NCBI GenBank assembly: GCA_020002185.1
Contig: CM034532.1
Span: 49,787,349-49,851,348 of the forward strand
Reading direction: 5' to 3'
DNA length: 64,000 bases
Source of the DNA: Paraescarpia echinospica
Lineage: Eukaryota; Annelida; Polychaeta; Sabellida; Siboglinidae
A program made the position numbers and the translations under genes. Shown here piece after piece: positions 26,801 to 38,527 of the stretch. Under the pieces are notes generated by a model. It saw nothing but the letters and a program-made list of their open reading frames with translations. It was not told the origin of the DNA and did not search any database. Numbering within the stretch: position 1 is the stretch's first letter; each line of letters opens with the position of its first letter.

Positions 26801-29800
26801 TTTTCTGATGTTCGTTATCCACAATCTGGTCGAATACTGATGAACAAATTGCGTTTAGGCTCAGCAAGAGCACTTGTGGTACATATGTGCCTAGAAAAAT
26901 AAAGGGTTAACATTTTGACAGAAATTAGTATTTGTAGGTATTTCTAACTTAAAAAATGAGTTTATGCAATTAGCTATATTCAGAAACAACAAAAATTTGC
27001 GGAAAGAAAAAGTTTTCACGTGCAAAATATCTGCTGGTATTGTTAGCATTTGTAAATAAACCGTGTGTAAAGACGTTGAGCAGTTTGGTACTAGCAAAAA
27101 TAGATAAGCAAGTGAAAAAATTACCAACTCGGAACACGTCCAAAACATGAAATTCTACAGTCGCTAGCACTGTCATGCCTCATCCGATCCCGATGATGTT
27201 GGTATCATTTGAAAGGATGCATTTTCTTTTATTCTAGCGTCATCTAGGTTTCCTGGTAACGTAGAATGCTACGTGTAGAGGCATGTATACGTGTAGTCAG
27301 TAATGTACTTCCACATAAAATATAAATGGACCTGCAACCGTGCCGTGTATGGTGTTCTGTATGGTTCCGAACAATGTTGGCGGCGGGTATTCAGTACACT
27401 CATCGTCCGATTGCGATGCTGTTTTCCTCATTTGCGTGATTGTGACATCACACCTACTTCACGTATGTCATTTTAGCAGCCGTTTGAAAGTGGGTGGAGC
27501 TTAAATGCTTACATGTTTATCATGAAATCAGATAGTGGTGCCTTAATCAGTAGATTGGTGAAATGTGTCAACGAACCAACATCATTTGCAGTGTCTGAGA
27601 CACCGAAACGGGCACGGTTGTAGGTCCGTTTTTAGTTAATTTTAAGAATGGTTATCAGGAAACCAATTATATTGTTGAATAGCAGAAAGCTTAAACTTTC
27701 AAACGATATTGAGATTGTTGGGATCCGACAAACCGAAATGGTATTAGCAATCGTTCAAAAAAGCGTTTTTGGGACGTGTTTGATAGTTGTTCATTTTTTG
27801 CTCGCTTATCTATTTTTGGTGCTAGGTATACCTATTTATGTTGTTATTGCTGTATAATAACAACCATCTTTTTTCTCACAATACTTACACTGACTTTAAA
27901 AGAACACAGTAACATTAACATTAAGGTGATGTAGTTAATTATTGAAGGGGTTTACACGAGTTGATGAAGCATAGACTAAATGGCTGTATTTTGAATGACA
28001 CATTGGATCGTTGCCTCTTGTGTTTATTAGGGTCCATACACTATACACTGTTACGTCTTACATCAATCACTCACTCTCCTCATCCAGTTAGTTTCCCTGC
28101 TACACGTGTCAATGTCCTCTAGAGTTAATGAGACCCTTATAAGTTAGACAGTTACACCCTGTATTGGATCTTACTTTCCCTGGCGTATACACCAGGTAGA
28201 ACGCAGTGAGGGCTTATTGTATCTCATCCAAAAACTGGCAAAGTGGGGAGAACAAAAATCAAACTGCCCAATTTTGAAATGGTGCTTAGACGTCCGAGTT
28301 ATCATGCCCCGTACTTGTATTGGAAACATTGACATATTATAGAGTTACCATAACTGAAGTCATTCATAGATGCATAGCATTAATAGGATGCTATCTGTAT
28401 AGGTCTTATCTACAGCTGTCATAGCCTTAATGTAAATTGTTTATGGTTTTATGTTGGTAGTCTGGCTATTCCAAAGTGGCAGTTTCCGTGGTGATACCAT
28501 TGTCCCAGGAGTTAGATGTAGGGTAGCAATTACAGGCAGTTTCCGTGGTGATACCATTGTCCCAGGAGTTAGATGTAGGGTAGCAATTACAGGCAGTTTC
28601 CGTGGTGATACCATTGTCCCAGGAGTTAGATGTAGGGTAGCAATTACAGGCAGTTTCCGTGGTGATACCATTGTCCCAGGAGTTAGATGTAGGGTAGCAA
28701 TTACAGGCAGTTTCCGTGGTGATACCATTGTCCCAGGAGTTAGATGTAGGGTAGCAATTACAGGCAGTTTCCGTGGTGATACCATTGTCCCAGGAGTTAG
28801 ATGTAGGGTAGCAATTACAGTATGAGCGTGCTATGGGTGAGGTAGACAGGTTATGGCTCTAAACGAGAACGAACACCGTATAATAGACATGTTTGTGAAG
28901 GTGTGGCTAGGGCAAATGAATAACAACTGATGCTACACAGTGTCATGTCGATAAGGGAATGGCACTGCAGTTAGAAAAGAACACAGTTCGGGGAGGTTCA
29001 GTTACTAAATGGTCGTGCCGCTTCACTCATGAAAGCTGCTCATTTCAGTCGATTTCAATGGTAGGTTTCAATGAATACACAGCAATAAGGAATGTGGCCC
29101 GTTTGAATGCTGGTATGTCGGTTGCCCCGCATGTTTACCGAATTGAATAAAAAATGTAGCGAAGTGTTGAGAAGTCTCTAATATGGAACAGTTTTTGCGG
29201 TCATTTGTTATTCTTATTCTTGCTGAGCCCAGTCAGTGTTTCCAGTGATGTCATTGTTTGTGTTTCTCAGAAAGCCATTAGACGTGTTCTATAACAAAGG
29301 CAAACAGCGCGTGTGGGTTGGTGCACGTTTTATTATCAGATGGCATTCCACAATAATGTTTACATTGCGAGTTTTTATGACGTTTGATATGAGTTAAATG
29401 TTGATTAGGAGTTTCTGTGATATATATAATGTGTTGGTTTCAAAATTACACAACAATAAAAAAACAACTGGGACCATTCTTGACTGGGAAACTGATAAGA
29501 AAATAGTAATCCACGGCAATGTTATATTTGTGTATATTTGTGTTTTTTAAACCCACAACCTTTAGGAAGATCAACTGTGCGTGCTATGAAATTTTATAAT
29601 AATTTGTTATTATTATTTTCATAAATTTGTACAGACATTTGATTCTTCTTATGTAGCAAATGTCAATAAGAGAATTTACATAAATGCTTTAAAATTACTC
29701 GTGAATGGTTGCTTTTATTTCAGGTAAACACATTTTGATACAAATATGCAAATATATAAATAAAACAATCTTATAATAAATAAATAGAATAACAATAATT

Positions 29801-32800
29801 TGCTATAAAAGGGGCATAAAATCTCATTGGACATAAAACGCCTTAATTATTCTAACATGCACACAAATATATACAGGAATTTATTTTACAAATGGAATAT
29901 ATATATATATACAGTTAAACCTTACTATTAAAGTCATCAGTTGGAACTCTGTCAAAGTGACCAGAATAGCAAAGTGACCGTGTCAGTGGGATTCATTTCT
30001 CAGACTTTATTGCTACAGAAATAATGCTATTGAACAATCCTACGGTGACCTTAATTGTGAGGTGATATTACCAAGGTGGCCATAAACCGAATTGTGACTA
30101 CATAAAAATCCATATACAATATAGATGAATATGTAAGATGGCAGTTGAAAATAATAATACTAGAATGTGTGCTTGTTGTAGACGGGGACAGTGAGTATGT
30201 GATCAGTCTGCTGGCATTCAACCACAACGGAGACGGTGAGGCTACAGCGAGCACTGTGAGAACCTCGCCTACCTCAGGTAGGGCTCTTACCGTTGTGTCA
30301 CAGTCTGCCTGGGCCCTGGTGTGAAAGTGCTGCCATCTTGTGGAGTTGTTGCAATGTAAATGTTATGTGTGCTGCCACCAGGTGATTGTGGAGGAATTAC
30401 TGTGGACAGATGTAGTTATTGATGGATTGTGTGTGGGTGTGTGCATGCAAATCCCGATAACAAAATTATGATGCCATTATTTTGTTGTCAAAATACAAGG
30501 TAATTTATTTAATTTCTCAAAAGAGAAATTTGTCATGTGGTCTGTTATAAGAGTACATAAAACAGACGATCACAGTAAAACAAATATAACTCACATTCCC
30601 ACACATTCTTCCCCCCTTACACGTACAGTGATGATGGCGGTGGTGACAAGGAGAATGAATATACCACTTCGGTTAATAATTTCATGACCAGATAAAAGTT
30701 ATACGATAAATATCAATTTAAAAATACCATGTTAGTGTTGGTGTTAATTCTGAGGTGATGTGAAACCTTTAAAAAATCCTATGTTCTTCCGATGAGATCC
30801 TGGCTATGTTACTATGCTTTAATGAAAATTCCTGCACATTTGACATGATGATTCGTCCCTCAGGTGGTCGTGGAACGGTGACGGATCCGCCGCTACTACC
30901 GGCGCCACCACAGCGCCTGGAGGGGGAGTCACACAACTCAACGAGCGTCCTCGTGCACTGGCAGAAGCCACCGTTCGTCGACAACGTGCACAACTACACC
31001 GTACGCTACCGACCTGCTCAGCTCGACCCAACCAAACGCAAGAAGGGTCCCGTCAAGTTTGTCACCAGGTAACCAGCGAGTTTTGAGTGATTTACAACTA
31101 TGGATGCTCCCTTGAGCCGTCAAGTTTGTCACCAGGTAACCCTCGAGTGAGTTGGTTCCACTATGATGAATGTATTGCTACTGTTGTGCGGAGTACAAGT
31201 TACTGGTCCCAAACTGGGTTTTGTCTTTATTGTGGCAGGATTATGCTGTGCTGGTGAGTAATGACTTGTGACTTGTGTGATTGATACAATGACGCCATAA
31301 GAAAAGGAATTATAGTTAGTTGTATTAATAATTAATTAATTATTTACAATGGCTTAACAATTAATACATGATTTACAAACATCGTATGCGTCTAGGGCTG
31401 TTATACTGGCTTCTGATGTTGTGTCTGTGTACTAGATACAAAGGATATTCTTTTGGCTACTTCTGGATGTTGCCCCGCTGACGTTGACGCTTTGCGCGCA
31501 CATGACTGTGAACACTGGCAGGAGTTGGGGCTGGGTCTTAACAACAAGACAATATATCATAGGAATCCATGGAAATAACCTTTTATATTACATATTTACA
31601 TATTTATTATCTTTTACTTCCATTTCTATTGACTTTTGAGCGAATGTTTTAGCAACGTTTTAAAGGTATGAACATTTTAATTGATTTATTCCATCTATTT
31701 ATGTATATCAGTTTTACTCCTAAAATATGTCTTTGTACACTTTTGGGAATGGCACAAGTGAAATAAATGTGAATCACTTCATGTGTGCCACACGAAAGTG
31801 CACTTTATAATAATACCACTTGTGGATCTACAGTGTACAGCTCAACTGAAGTGTACGTTTGTGTTGCAGCAAAAAGCTTCAAGTGTTGATTACGGGTTTG
31901 GAGGCTTATACGATGTATGAGTTCTCTGCTCGCTCCAACACAGACACCGCTGTGGGGTCCTACAGCAAACACATCTGGTGTCAGACCCAGGAAGCCAGTG
32001 AGTTCCACAGTAGACAGATTATATACCTGAGTTCTGTTGTATTCTGTGTCTTTGTATTCTAGGTTGTCCTAGTCAGAAGTGTTTATATGCGATCTCCTCA
32101 GTTACAGTTTAATCTGGGATGCATTTATATCATATTGTACCTTTGTGAATTGCATGCAACCGTAATTGTACAAGATGGTGGCGTAGTAAAACAAGTAATT
32201 GGACCAAGCCATGTCCGATTACTTGTGCTACTACTCTACTGTTGATTATGATTACAGTGGAACAGAAGGTGCAAAGGTACCTTTTTAGTCCTTAGTCCAT
32301 GGGATTATTGCCATCACTCTGCGTCTGCCGTCCTCCGTCCGCCGTCCGCCGTTAGCTGCCGTATGTCAGAAACTGTTCAGCAACTCTTTCTCTAATTTTG
32401 CATAGACATATCTTAGGGCACTGCCACTATGCACAAGACATCTGTATTTGATTGAATAATTTTAAGGGCTCCCTAGGGTCTCCAAGGACCCCAAAATTTG
32501 TAAAAATTTAACATTTGACCTATTTTTTCAAAAAACTTCAACTTTTTTTCTAATTTTGCATAGATGCATCTTAAGGTGCTGCCACTATATACAAGAAATC
32601 TATATTTGAATCATTCTAAGGGCACCTAAGGGGCTCCCAAAGTGCAAAAGTTTTACATTATCTAGTGATGTGGTTTTGAGAAGGGCCCTTGAGACCACCC
32701 CTTACAGTAGATTTTTTTTAATGTGCCACAAAGTCAACATCATGACTAAACTCTGCAGCCTAGTGCTACTGTTCCATTGAGACCTTGACTAATCTTTAAT

Positions 32801-35800
32801 TGGTCACAGCACCTAGGCAGAGTAGACACCCCCAATAGTAGATTTTGTTTAATGTGCCACAAAGTCAACACCATAACTAAACTCTGCAGCCTAGTGCTAC
32901 TGTTCCATTGAGACCTTGACCAATCTTTAATTGGTCACAGCGCCCAGGCAGAGTAGACACACTTGACCCCATTTAGACTGAACAGTTGCCTAACACTTTT
33001 TATCTTCAAAACTATTGATTTTCTATAATTGCAAGTTGTGTTTATTTTGATGTTCATTTAATTATTATAAAATGGTGTGACGGTGGTGTCTATTGGTTAA
33101 AGATGTATTGTCTTTAGAAACCTGTAGGTGACAAACATAGAAAATTAATATTTTGGACAACTATAAAGTGAAATATCCTACACTTTATTGATATCAAATG
33201 CATTCTACTGTTCTGTTTACGCTTGTCATGCCTTGTGTAGACATGGTACTGTGTAAATCAATTGTATCAATATAGACTAATAATTACAGATTCACAATAT
33301 AGTTGACACCTGAAACAACCAAATGTCAACCATTAGAAGAGTTGACATAGTTCCGCTATACACAAGCAAGAAATCTGTATTTGATTGAATCATTCTAGTG
33401 TCATCAGCATATAGTAGAACATACATTTTCTACATCATCATCACTAAGGTTGTTGTAAATTTCACCAGCTGCCATGTCAAGTCCGTTATAATTGTGACTA
33501 ACAGTGTTCAAAATTATTCAGGTAAATAGCAAATAATGAAGGACACAAGTTTTCTTCTTGCCGAACCTATACTTCACATGAGAAGAAAGCTGACACAGCC
33601 TGGCCATGATTTATACATGATTTAGCATTTTTGTACATGTTGTATACAACTTTCAACACAATATCATTAATACCGCATGAAATTATCTTAGACCACAGGG
33701 AGGACCGGTCTACTAAATCAAATGCTTTCTTATAATCGATGAAGGCACAATATAGCCTTTTGCATCGAGACAAATACAATTCAACCAATACCCCTATTTG
33801 AACACTGCCTGTTCTTCACCTATTACATTCGCTTTGTTTAGGTATGTGGTCAGTCTGGTGTTCTAAACAATCACTAAGGATTAATGAACACTTGTGCAGA
33901 ATGTCACCCACTTGGCAGGTTTAATTGATCTATTCAGCAATGAGGACACTGCTTAGGCCTCACTCTGGACACTGTCACTCACAGTGTTGTGTATTGTCTT
34001 AGTTGGTGCATTGAGCTAATCTACTTGACCATGAATCAGTGGTGGCTCTGGTTGTGTATTACACCCAGCTGTGGAGCTAAGATTCTCTGCCTGCTATTGT
34101 TTGATGGAAACTGACTAATCTGTAATTGGTCACTGGCAGTAGCTTGTGTCAACAAACAGCATTTAGCCACTAGACCCCTGTTAAACTGGACAGTTGCCTG
34201 TAGGTTTTAAACTGTGTCAAACAGTGAGTCTACCTTTTGTTCTCAAATAATCTGTCCTCTTAGTTTTACACTTTCTTTAGGTATGTGGTCAGTCTGGTGT
34301 TCTGAACAATCACTAAGGATTAATCAACACTTGTGCAGAATGTCACCCACTTGGCAGGTTTAATTGATCTATTCAGCAATGAGGACACTGCTTAGGCCTC
34401 ACTGTTAAACTGGACAGTTGCCTGTAGGTTTTAAACTGTGTCAAACAGTGAGTCTACCTTTTGCTCTCAAATAATCTGTCCTCTTAGTTTTACACATGAA
34501 GACATAATCTGGCATAACTTGATAAGTCTTTGTAGCAGCACATTTGTACTTCCAGTGTATCATTGCAACATAACATACATATTACATATTGTGTGCCACA
34601 TTTGAATGTTGTGCATGTAATATTTCCATGCAATCCATTTGCATATATAATGTAAAACTTCAACAGCCGTTTTCTTCATTTTCACTTTTTGACCCCTACC
34701 ATGTTCAATGCTCCATAACTTTGCAATTTTTGTAGCAGTCATATTTTTTGAAACCGTGTAAAGCACCCTACCAAACCTTTACAAGGATGTAAGAAAACAA
34801 TGTTACAATTTTTCCAACTTACCACTCATTTGGTCAGCCGGGGTCACATATAGACGTTATTAGTCCAAAGGACTTCAGGGCCATTTGGCCCATTTTTATA
34901 TTTATTTCACACTCATTCTGATTTTACCAAATTAAAAACTAGCCCATGTTCTATATTGTCAATCAGTTTTAAAAGAATTGAAATGTGTACACAATGACAT
35001 AAACAATAGTTTCATAGTCATCACATGCATCATTTTGAACACAATGGCATAAAGAAATATTAAAGTTATAATTCAACGTCTGTGGTTATGAAATCATAAC
35101 TACTATATTTTGTCAATATCAGACATTTTGTTGACAAACGTTCAGCGTCTGTAGTGCACGTACATCTCGGGATCACAGCTGCATTCTTGAAACTATGTCC
35201 ATTGGCTCTGACTGCAACTGTAAAAAAAATTTACAGTTGACCTTTTCCGGTATGTCATAAGTGACCTTTGACCTGTGTCTTGTAGCACCATCGGCGCCGG
35301 TGATGCTGCAGTGGACCCTCCTGGGGCCTGGTCTTGTGGAGTTGCGGTGGAAGCCTCCGGTCCAACAGAACGGTGTCATCACGTCCTACATCGTTCACTA
35401 CTTGCTCAGCGGCTCAGATGAAGGCTGGCAGACGGCAAATACTAATGGTAGGCACAACTGGCTCTCAGCATGTACATGAACATACATGAAGTTATGTACA
35501 GGAACATCTTTCAATATGTACAAATATGATCATCATCATGATTGTGCAGCCGCAGTGTCCCATTGTTACGTGAAGGCCTCAGCATGTCCTTTCCAGATCT
35601 GCCTGTCTTGCGATATGACTATGCATATCTTTAATATGCATAAATACATTTCCACATAAAAAATGAATGCAAATGAACGGACTTTCAACACGAACAGACA
35701 AAGAAGACCTGCAGTGTTTCTGCCAGCGGGTAAAAGGATAAAAATACAAACCCAAAAATATTTCTATGGTACAGATACGATTTTTAAATATTGTTTAACA

Positions 35801-38380
35801 TTCTGTGCAAAGAAACTCATACTTGATGACATTTTTAATGGTGAAGAATGAGCCCGTGCCAATACATTTATGCTAGTTATGATTGGCTAGACGTGGTACA
35901 CCCTGTATTCACTGCGGGATTGAAGCCTTCACCTCAGGATAGAACATGGCGTACCGGTATATTGGTAGGCTTAGTGTAAAGAATACGGCGTGCTGTCATG
36001 GCTGTACATTTTTCCCCCTGTATTAGTTGTTTCTTGGTGAAGAAAAATAACACAACAAGATCATGAATCGGACAATTCATTCTAAAATGTGAAGGCAACT
36101 TTACTATTTCCCTGCCGGCTGTTACATTTGTCATTCGTTCTCCTGTGAAACATGGAAATGATCATTATGAGCCGGGCGGGATTTCCTACTCCAAATGCCA
36201 GGAAATTGCTTCTCCGAGCATCTAGAAATCCAATTTTTTTCTGGGTGAGGACCCCCAGGCACACCACCCATTTGGGTGCCTACGGCACCAGTGGCAGGCC
36301 AGTTCCATACCAAAATTATTTTTTCTGGCAGAAACCCTGACCTGTACACATACGGGCACACAGGGTCTGTACATGTTGACTTATTGGTAGTCTTGCACCG
36401 TGTACAGGGCTCTACATTAACGCTTGTCCGGGACAAGTAATTACCAATGTCCAACAAGTACATCCAGGACACTTGTCCCATGGGACAAGTTGATTGAGTC
36501 ACAATATTACCAGGGCTTGAAGTTGCTATTGCCTCTTTGCATTTAGAGTAAAATCTTACACCTGCAACTAAATAAATTGATTTAGTTGCAGTGTGCAATT
36601 TAGTACTTTGCCCATTAATTATTGTCCTGCCCATGGGCGACTGACATTTGCGTCCTTGTGTTGATATATTAATGGGCATTTGCCATCAAACAAATTGTGC
36701 ATGATGCTACTTTAGTTGCTCTACCCCTCCTTACAGTCTACAGCAGCACAATATTGATCAATTGTAGCAAGTGAATGATGACTTTGCCTACAGCTATAGG
36801 TACAAAGTCCTATGCCGGCACCCCTGTACTGTCCACCCTTATATCAGTTAGTGACTTGGGTTACCAGCAGAAAGGGGCAACTCTTAACTAACTAGCTAAC
36901 TGTTTTTTATTTGTTTAAATGTTAATCTGTGAAATAATGTGTCTATGCAAAATTCAACATGAACTTGTCAGAATATATAAAGAGGAGAGTGTTCCCTATG
37001 GGAATACTCTATGGACATACATATATTCAAAATAAATTTTAATTAGTTACAAGGAGGCAGTCTGTTCATAGTTTTTAATTTGTTAATTAATATAATGTCC
37101 TTAAGACTATACTAACTATGTTGAAGGTATACTGCCCGCCAAGTTGTCTGTAACAACATTTGTAATTTGGAAGGTACAACCCCAGAGCCAGTTATGGCAA
37201 TAACAGTGGCGTTTTATGTTTAAAGCAATTTTTTGGTGGGACAAGTAAATTTCTATTGGTACAAGTAAACATGAATTAGTACTTGTCCTACTGGACAAGT
37301 ACTTTATGGGAGTTAATGTCAAGCCCTGGTGTACTTTTGGAACCTCATCCGATATTGATATGTCGTATTAGCGCAAACCATATATCTTCAACAGGTTATT
37401 GTATTCGATTTGCACACACCATGGCATTAGTTATCACCTGACAACTCATGTTTATCTGGTGTAGTATTCAATGTAAACGGGTCTTGTGGAGCATGGTGGC
37501 ACAGTGGCTAGATGATCGGACTCTTGCTCGAGAGAATCCGGGTTCGAATCTTGAGCTGCAGTTTCAAACATTGGGCAAGTTCATTCGCTCTACGTTGCTC
37601 CAGTTCACTCAACTATATGAATGAGTACCTGGCAACAGACAGTGGTGGATATTTGTTTACGGATAATCTTTATGCATTAATTCCATCATGACTGAATTCT
37701 TCCCAGAGAAGTCGAGATGGTTTTCGATTGAACAGGTCTGCCAGGGAGTAAAGTGTAAAGCCCTTTGAACAGTCCTGTGGACTGGATAACACACTATATA
37801 AGAACTTACCTTGACCTTTGTGTGATTGCAGGAACGGAGCACCGCCAGGTGGTGGGACGACTCACTGTGAACGCCATGTACCTGTTCAAGGTCCAGGCAT
37901 CAACGATCGTGGGGGCGGGGAAGTTCACCACCATCGTAGAGGTTCACACGACAGAAGGTGTCGGCCCTACCCCACCCACTGGTACGTCATTGGTTGACAC
38001 AGTTGGGGCGTTTCTACAGTCTTGACAAACTGAGTTTTTTCAGTGTTCTGGGGTGGCAGTAGCGAATAGCAGATCAATTATGAACGACTATCATGATTGA
38101 TCTCATGGTAGAAGTACTGCAAATTAGAAATTAAATATCCATATAGCAGTAGAAATTAGAATTGAAATATTTGTGTAGTAGTAGAATTTTGAAATGGACT
38201 TTCCACATAGCAGTAGAAATTAGAAATTAAATATCCATATAGCAGTAGAAATTGTATATGAAATATCCATGAAGCAGCGGAAATTAGAACCAAAATATCT
38301 GTATAGCAGTAGAATTTTGAAATGAACATTCCATATAGCAGTAGAAATTAGATTTTAAATATCCATAGAGCAGTAGAAAT

Positions 38381-38417
<37 letters not shown>

Positions 38418-38438
38418 TATCCATGGAGCAGTAGAAAT

Positions 38439-38527
<89 letters not shown>

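Larger units (their letters stand above)
22593..30181 (+). other. Intron within FN3-3
   Basis: 7.6 kb, the largest intron in the window. It contains a possible LINE C-terminal fragment on the - strand (22611-22850), an interspersed repeat (22935-23140), a perfect 57-bp x 6 tandem repeat (28478-28819), and an inverted copy of the interspersed repeat (29925-30085). The stretch at 24500-25500 is locally less AT-rich and has longer open frames, but none looks coding. The remainder is AT-rich without recognised features. Confidence 0.65.
31998..35285 (+). other. Intron between FN3-4 and FN3-5
   Basis: 3.3-kb intron, most of it (32275-34905) a composite interspersed repeat that recurs, rearranged, at 57489-61510. 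The remaining 34905-35285 is AT-rich without features. Confidence 0.75.
35448..37831 (+). other. Intron within FN3-5
   Basis: 2.4-kb intron filled by two hAT-like elements (35712-36339 and 36405-37328) and a full-length SINE (37487-37813) ending about 20 bp before the acceptor. Confidence 0.8.

Noticed and set aside
28441..28825. Repeat proteins of 114 and 124 residues on opposite strands
   Set aside because: Both are produced by the 57-bp tandem repeat, whose period is divisible by three.
36131..36679. 182-codon minus-strand open frame
   Set aside because: It spans the boundary between two DNA elements (35712-36339 and 36405-37328), so it cannot be a conserved gene.
37487..37570. tRNA gene
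   Set aside because: The A and B box motifs belong to a SINE head; the cloverleaf is not complete and the same body and tail follow in another copy.
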